Origin: a bacterium
GTDB taxonomy: Bacteria > Bacteroidota > Bacteroidia > Bacteroidales > Muribaculaceae
Assembly (NCBI GenBank): GCA_004559845.1
Contig: SFWW01000056.1
Span: 1-10,064 of the forward strand
Length of the DNA: 10,064 bases
Direction: 5' to 3'
Of this stretch, positions 7,093 to 10,064 are shown one piece after another. Both the position numbers and the translations under genes were made by a program. The stretch's first letter is position 1; each line of letters opens with the position of its first letter. Under the pieces are notes generated by a model. That model was not told the DNA's origin. It worked only from the letters and a program-made list of their open reading frames with translations, and made no database searches.

Positions 7093-8313
7093 TTAGCGAC
7101 GCCTTCCTCCACCGCCGGAGAATCCTCCGCCCGAATGGCTTCCACCGGAATAACTGCCGCTACTTCTGCCGCTACCCCAGCTCGATGACGATGATGATGA
7201 GCGACTGCTGCTGCGCGAGGTGGAGTAGCTGTTGTTGGAGGAACGAGAGCTCTGACTATTTCCATACGAATGGCTTTGGCTACTGCCATAGCTACTGCTC
7301 TTGCTGCTATAGCCGGAATTGCTCACCGACGAAGATGGACGGCGACCCGTAGCAGTGCCGGTTCCCACATTCCCCACCGACGAAGAGCTATAAGAGGAGG
7401 ATGAACGACCGGTGGCGTAGCCGGGACGTCCGCCCGACACGTTGGTCGAGCTGTAGGAGCGGTTGGAACCATAACTGCTGCCCGAAGAACTTGCCGGACG
7501 GCGTGTGCCAAGGTTGGAGCCATTGGATGCGTAGCCCGGACGGCGGCCGCTTCCTATGTTGCTACCATGTCCCAACGACGAACCGCCGGGGCGGCGACCA
7601 TTGCCTGAATAATAGTGGTTGGGGCGCCAATGCGGGGCATCCCAATGATGGTGATGACCATACCATGGTGAATACCAAGAATAGTGCCACGGGCTATACC
7701 ACGACCAAGATGGACCAAACCAGGGGTCATACCAAGTGCTATACCACGGACTGTGCCAGCCCCATGTCCAGCTCCAGCTTGGCCCATACCAAGCGTTATA
7801 CCATGAGCCGTACCAAGGGTAATAGTACGACCTCGACCACCAATCCCAGCCCCAATCCCACGATGGGAATGAGTTGCCCACGATAATGTTCACCGTGGGA
7901 TTGGTGTCGTAGTAGAGTGTGATGAGCTCTTCATCGTCGGAGCCTCTCACAATGTCGGGGTTATAGAAGCGCTCAATCCGTTCGGTGTTAGCGAAATTTT
8001 CGTTTGAGAAATAAGCGGTGTCGGCTTGCAAGGAGTCGGCGATGGCTTCTCGGCTATATGCCCCACGACGATTATATTCATCATCGCTACGCAGCGACGA
8101 CGATGGAATAGCCGGGATGCGATATTTGCGCGGAGTGGTGCTTATGGTAGTGGTGCTCACTCGGGAAGACCGTACGGGAGTGGTTATCACCTTCTCGGTT
8201 TTCTTGTTAGATTCACTACCATCGTAATAAATATCATCGTAGTCCTGAGCCTGCAGGTGCATACCTAAGCTCAGCAATCCGATGCCCAATAAAGCAGTTA
8301 ATCTGTTATCCAT
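7093..8313 (-). CDS. Secreted low-complexity protein, Trp/Tyr-rich then Ser/Gly/Arg-rich
   Basis: A 406-residue protein without a family I can name. Residues 1-22 are a likely signal peptide (LLGIGLLSLGMHLQAQ), with no lipobox cysteine; there is no cysteine anywhere. Residues 23-150 are an ordinary polar region ending in VNIIVGNSF. Residues 152-229 contain 22 tryptophans with many Tyr, Ser, Pro and Gly in units such as PWYG, SPWY and GPSWSW (177-182 and 200-205), then a HHHH run. Residues 239-328 hold a loose repeat with RRPG/RRPS/GRPGY marks at about 240, 257, 270, 296 and 324. The tail to 406 is Ser/Gly with Arg and ends in FSGGGGRRR. Codons vary across the Ser runs, which suggests selection on the protein rather than DNA repeat slippage. 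It sits upstream of, and probably with, the OmpP1/FadL gene, which suggests an envelope or surface role. No function is assigned. Confidence 0.72.
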   Translation of the reverse strand: MDNRLTALLGIGLLSLGMHLQAQDYDDIYYDGSESNKKTEKVITTPVRSSRVSTTTISTTPRKYRIPAIPSSSLRSDDEYNRRGAYSREAIADSLQADTAYFSNENFANTERIERFYNPDIVRGSDDEELITLYYDTNPTVNIIVGNSFPSWDWGWDWWSRSYYYPWYGSWYNAWYGPSWSWTWGWHSPWYSTWYDPWFGPSWSWYSPWHYSWYSPWYGHHHHWDAPHWRPNHYYSGNGRRPGGSSLGHGSNIGSGRRPGYASNGSNLGTRRPASSSGSSYGSNRSYSSTNVSGGRPGYATGRSSSSYSSSSVGNVGTGTATGRRPSSSVSNSGYSSKSSSYGSSQSHSYGNSQSSRSSNNSYSTSRSSSRSSSSSSSWGSGRSSGSYSGGSHSGGGFSGGGGRRR

Positions 8314-8581
8314 AATCGTATATTTAGTTATTAATTAATATGCAAATTTTGTGCCAAAAAGCATCTCTTTGTTTCCGAATTAGACTTTGATTCCATCTCA
8401 AAGTTTAAATCATTATGCTAAGATAGGGATAATATCTCATATATAATGTGCCCAATGCGCAAAAATCACACTATTTAAATATTTTTTAGAATATCTCTTT
8501 CTAAAATAAAGGCTATGAGTGGCGCGCGCACACCCGCTATCCTCCACATTCGCGATGACGAGCCGCCAACAAATTGCCTGC

Positions 8582-8602
8582 CCAATGGCATTTTGCTATT
8601 GG
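8582..8602 (+). repeat. Short hairpin upstream of the glutamate dehydrogenase promoter
   Basis: CCAATGGC (8582-8589) pairs with GCTATTGG (8595-8602) through eight base pairs including one G-U wobble in RNA, with the loop ATTTT. An alternative pairing of CGAGCC (starting about 20 bases upstream of the hairpin) with GGCTCG (8601-8606) would exclude it. T-rich sequence follows (8611-8637). It lies upstream of the presumed transcription start, so it would be a DNA dyad or belong to an unseen small RNA. Confidence 0.3.
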
Positions 8603-8647
8603 CTCGGGGAAATTTTTGTGATTTTTAGGAAATTTTTCTCGAAAAAG

Positions 8648-8679
8648 TGTGGTGGATTTGAAAATTTACTATATATTTG
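8648..8679 (+). promoter_or_regulatory. Probable promoter of the glutamate dehydrogenase gene
   Basis: TATATTTG (8672-8679) matches the TAnnTTTG -7 consensus. TGTG (8648-8651), 20 bases upstream, is a three-of-four match to the -33 TTTG. The predicted start near 8686 leaves a leader of about 80 bases, longer than at the other promoters here and so a possible place for post-transcriptional control. No Shine-Dalgarno sequence precedes the ATG. Confidence 0.5.
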
Positions 8680-8766
8680 CCACGTGGTTCGGAATATAAC
8701 CCTACTGCAGCAAAAGCATATTATCAACAAACAACTATTAACCCAATCACTTAAACAGTATCTATC

Positions 8767-10064
8767 ATGAATGTAGATAAAATTTTAGCCGAACTTGAAG
8801 CAAAGCATCCCGGTGAAAAGGAATATTTGCAGGCTGTTCGCGAGGTGCTTCTCACCGTTGAAGAGGAATACAATAAGCATCCTGAGTTTGAAAAAGCAAA
8901 AATTATTGAACGTATGGTGGAACCCGACCGCATCCTCACTTTCCGTGTCACTTGGGTTGACGATAAGGGCGAGGTGCAAAACAATTTGGGCTACCGTGTG
9001 CAATTCAATAATGCCATTGGCCCGTATAAGGGTGGCATTCGCTTCCACGCCTCTGTGAATCTTTCCATTTTGAAATTCCTTGGCTTTGAACAAACTTTCA
9101 AAAATGCACTCACCACACTGCCTATGGGCGGTGCCAAAGGCGGTTCCGACTTTAGCCCTCGGGGCAAGAGCGATGCCGAAATTATGCGCTTCTGCCAAGC
9201 ATTTATGATGGAATTGTGGCGCAATATCGGTCCCGATATGGATGTGCCTGCAGGCGATATCGGCGTTGGCGGTCGCGAAGTGGGCTACCTCTATGGTATG
9301 TATAAAAAACTCACCCGCGAATGCACCGGCACACTCACCGGCAAGGGTTTCGAATTTGGCGGTAGCCGCATTCGTCCCGAAGCCACCGGCTTTGGTGCTT
9401 GCTACTATGTGCAAAGCATGCTCAAAGACCTCGGCACCGACTTTAAGGGCAAAACAGTGGCTATCTCAGGCTTTGGCAACGTGGCTTGGGGCGCTGTGCT
9501 GAAGGCCACCGAACTCGGCGCTAAAGTGGTGACCATCTCCGGCCCCGACGGCTACATCTATGACCCCGATGGCATCAACACTCCCGACAAGATTGAAACC
9601 ATGCTCGAACTTCGTGCCTCCGGCAACGATGTGTGCGAGCCCTACGTGGAAAAATATCCCAATGCAAAATTCTTTGCAGGTAAGAAACCTTGGGAACAAA
9701 AAGTGGACATCGCTATGCCTTGCGCCACTCAAAACGAAGTGGGCAAAGCCGACGCCGAAATGCTCCGCGACAATAAGGTGCTCCTCGTGGCTGAAGTGTC
9801 CAATATGGGTTGCACTGCTGAAGCTATCGACGTGTTTATCGAAAACAAAATGGTGTATGCTCCCGGCAAGGCTGTAAACGCTGGTGGTGTGGCTACTTCC
9901 GGACTTGAAATGACCCAAAATGCTCAACACATTTATTGGACTGCCGAAGAAGTGGACAAAAACCTCCACCAGATTATGAAAGACATCTACGATCAATGCG
10001 TGAAATATGGCAAGGAAGATAACGGCTATATCAACTACATGAAGGGCGCCAACATTGCCGGCTT
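8767..10064 (+). CDS. gdhA: Glutamate dehydrogenase, hexameric class, 3' end cut by the window
   Basis: This enzyme interconverts glutamate with 2-oxoglutarate and ammonia in the cytoplasm, linking nitrogen assimilation or amino-acid breakdown to central carbon metabolism. The frame is open for 432 codons and runs off the window at GANIAGF; relatives end about 13 residues later (about 445 in all). The substrate domain has GPYKGG (Lys88), Gln109 and Lys112 in FEQTFKNAL, catalytic Lys124 in PMGGAKGG, and catalytic Asp164 in PAGDIGVGGRE; Ser378 lies in VATSGLEM. The Rossmann domain has GFGNVAWG (235-242) and ISGPDGYIYD (257-266). Phe236, Pro260 and Asp261 are the residues that favour NAD in the Clostridium symbiosum enzyme, whereas the NADP-type E. 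coli enzyme has GSGNVA. Automatic naming as NADP-specific may therefore be wrong. The gdhA label is by family; some Bacteroidota carry two paralogues. The start agrees with the family N-terminus. Confidence 0.95.
   Translation, partial: MNVDKILAELEAKHPGEKEYLQAVREVLLTVEEEYNKHPEFEKAKIIERMVEPDRILTFRVTWVDDKGEVQNNLGYRVQFNNAIGPYKGGIRFHASVNLSILKFLGFEQTFKNALTTLPMGGAKGGSDFSPRGKSDAEIMRFCQAFMMELWRNIGPDMDVPAGDIGVGGREVGYLYGMYKKLTRECTGTLTGKGFEFGGSRIRPEATGFGACYYVQSMLKDLGTDFKGKTVAISGFGNVAWGAVLKATELGAKVVTISGPDGYIYDPDGINTPDKIETMLELRASGNDVCEPYVEKYPNAKFFAGKKPWEQKVDIAMPCATQNEVGKADAEMLRDNKVLLVAEVSNMGCTAEAIDVFIENKMVYAPGKAVNAGGVATSGLEMTQNAQHIYWTAEEVDKNLHQIMKDIYDQCVKYGKEDNGYINYMKGANIAG

Larger units (their letters stand above)
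8314..8766. other. Divergent intergenic region
   Basis: This 453-base region separates the divergently read low-complexity protein and glutamate dehydrogenase genes. On the minus side the best -7 candidate is AAAATTTG (8350-8343), one base off consensus and without a -33 partner. The middle is AT-rich, with a palindrome TATTTAAATA (8472-8481) and a dyad TTTTAGAA/TTCTAAAA (8484-8491, 8499-8506). Around 8520-8610 the sequence turns GC-richer and holds a hairpin (8582-8602). A plus-strand open frame at 8519-8770 lacks any protein-like feature and starts with GTG. The dehydrogenase promoter-like element is at 8648-8679. Confidence 0.6.

Noticed and set aside
7401..7886. Plus-strand frame of 161 codons rich in Thr, Asn and Gly
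   Set aside because: It is the antisense reading of the low-complexity secreted protein, whose own frame has a signal peptide and a consistent composition pattern.
8519..8770. Open frame of 83 codons before the glutamate dehydrogenase
   Set aside because: It starts with GTG, has no motif, overlaps the presumed promoter and runs into the dehydrogenase start in another frame.

Overview
The window looks like a chromosomal segment of a member of the Bacteroidales (Bacteroidota). Three promoter-like sequences match the unusual Bacteroidota consensus (TTTG, 19-21 bases, TAnnTTTG). Starts mostly lack Shine-Dalgarno sequences. The gene products (CvfB-like S1 protein, YqaA/DedA-like protein, PIF1 helicase with a TPR tail, OmpP1/FadL porin, hexameric glutamate dehydrogenase) read like Bacteroidales versions of their families. 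Genus cannot be fixed from sequence alone; a gut relative such as Muribaculaceae is a guess. No mobile element, CRISPR array, tRNA or rRNA was found.

Layout. Bases 1-381 are non-coding and open with a 9-bp tandem repeat and an imperfect hairpin. A well-formed promoter (382-413) leads into a plus-strand cluster with gaps of 2 and 10 bases: a CvfB-like RNA-binding protein gene (441-1251), a YqaA-type membrane protein (1254-1721) and a stand-alone homocysteine S-methyltransferase (1732-2715). The cvfB reading frame is broken near base 837 by what looks like a deletion of about 29 bases. A small cysteine-containing protein of unknown function follows (2850-3176), with its own promoter-like -7 element. 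It converges on the next block.

The minus-strand block, read from right to left, has a secreted Trp/Tyr-rich and Ser/Gly/Arg-rich low-complexity protein (8313-7093), an OmpP1/FadL-type outer-membrane protein (7027-5447), a strong hairpin terminator (5413-5369), and a PIF1-like helicase with a C-terminal TPR region (5319-3244). The helicase promoter overlaps the terminator, so the porin's transcription stop and the helicase's start are packed into about 70 bases. The two envelope proteins are probably co-transcribed.

After a 453-base non-coding region with an AT-rich dyad, a hairpin and a promoter-like -7 element, a glutamate dehydrogenase gene (8767 to the window end) runs on the plus strand, cut off about 13 codons before its expected stop. 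Its Rossmann domain carries the residues linked to NAD rather than NADP use in the Clostridium symbiosum enzyme.

Most of the window is ordinary housekeeping and envelope biology. The points most worth checking are the cvfB break, the promoter-terminator overlap, the low-complexity protein paired with the porin, and the cofactor preference of the dehydrogenase. I did not find convincing evidence of a new defence or mobile system.
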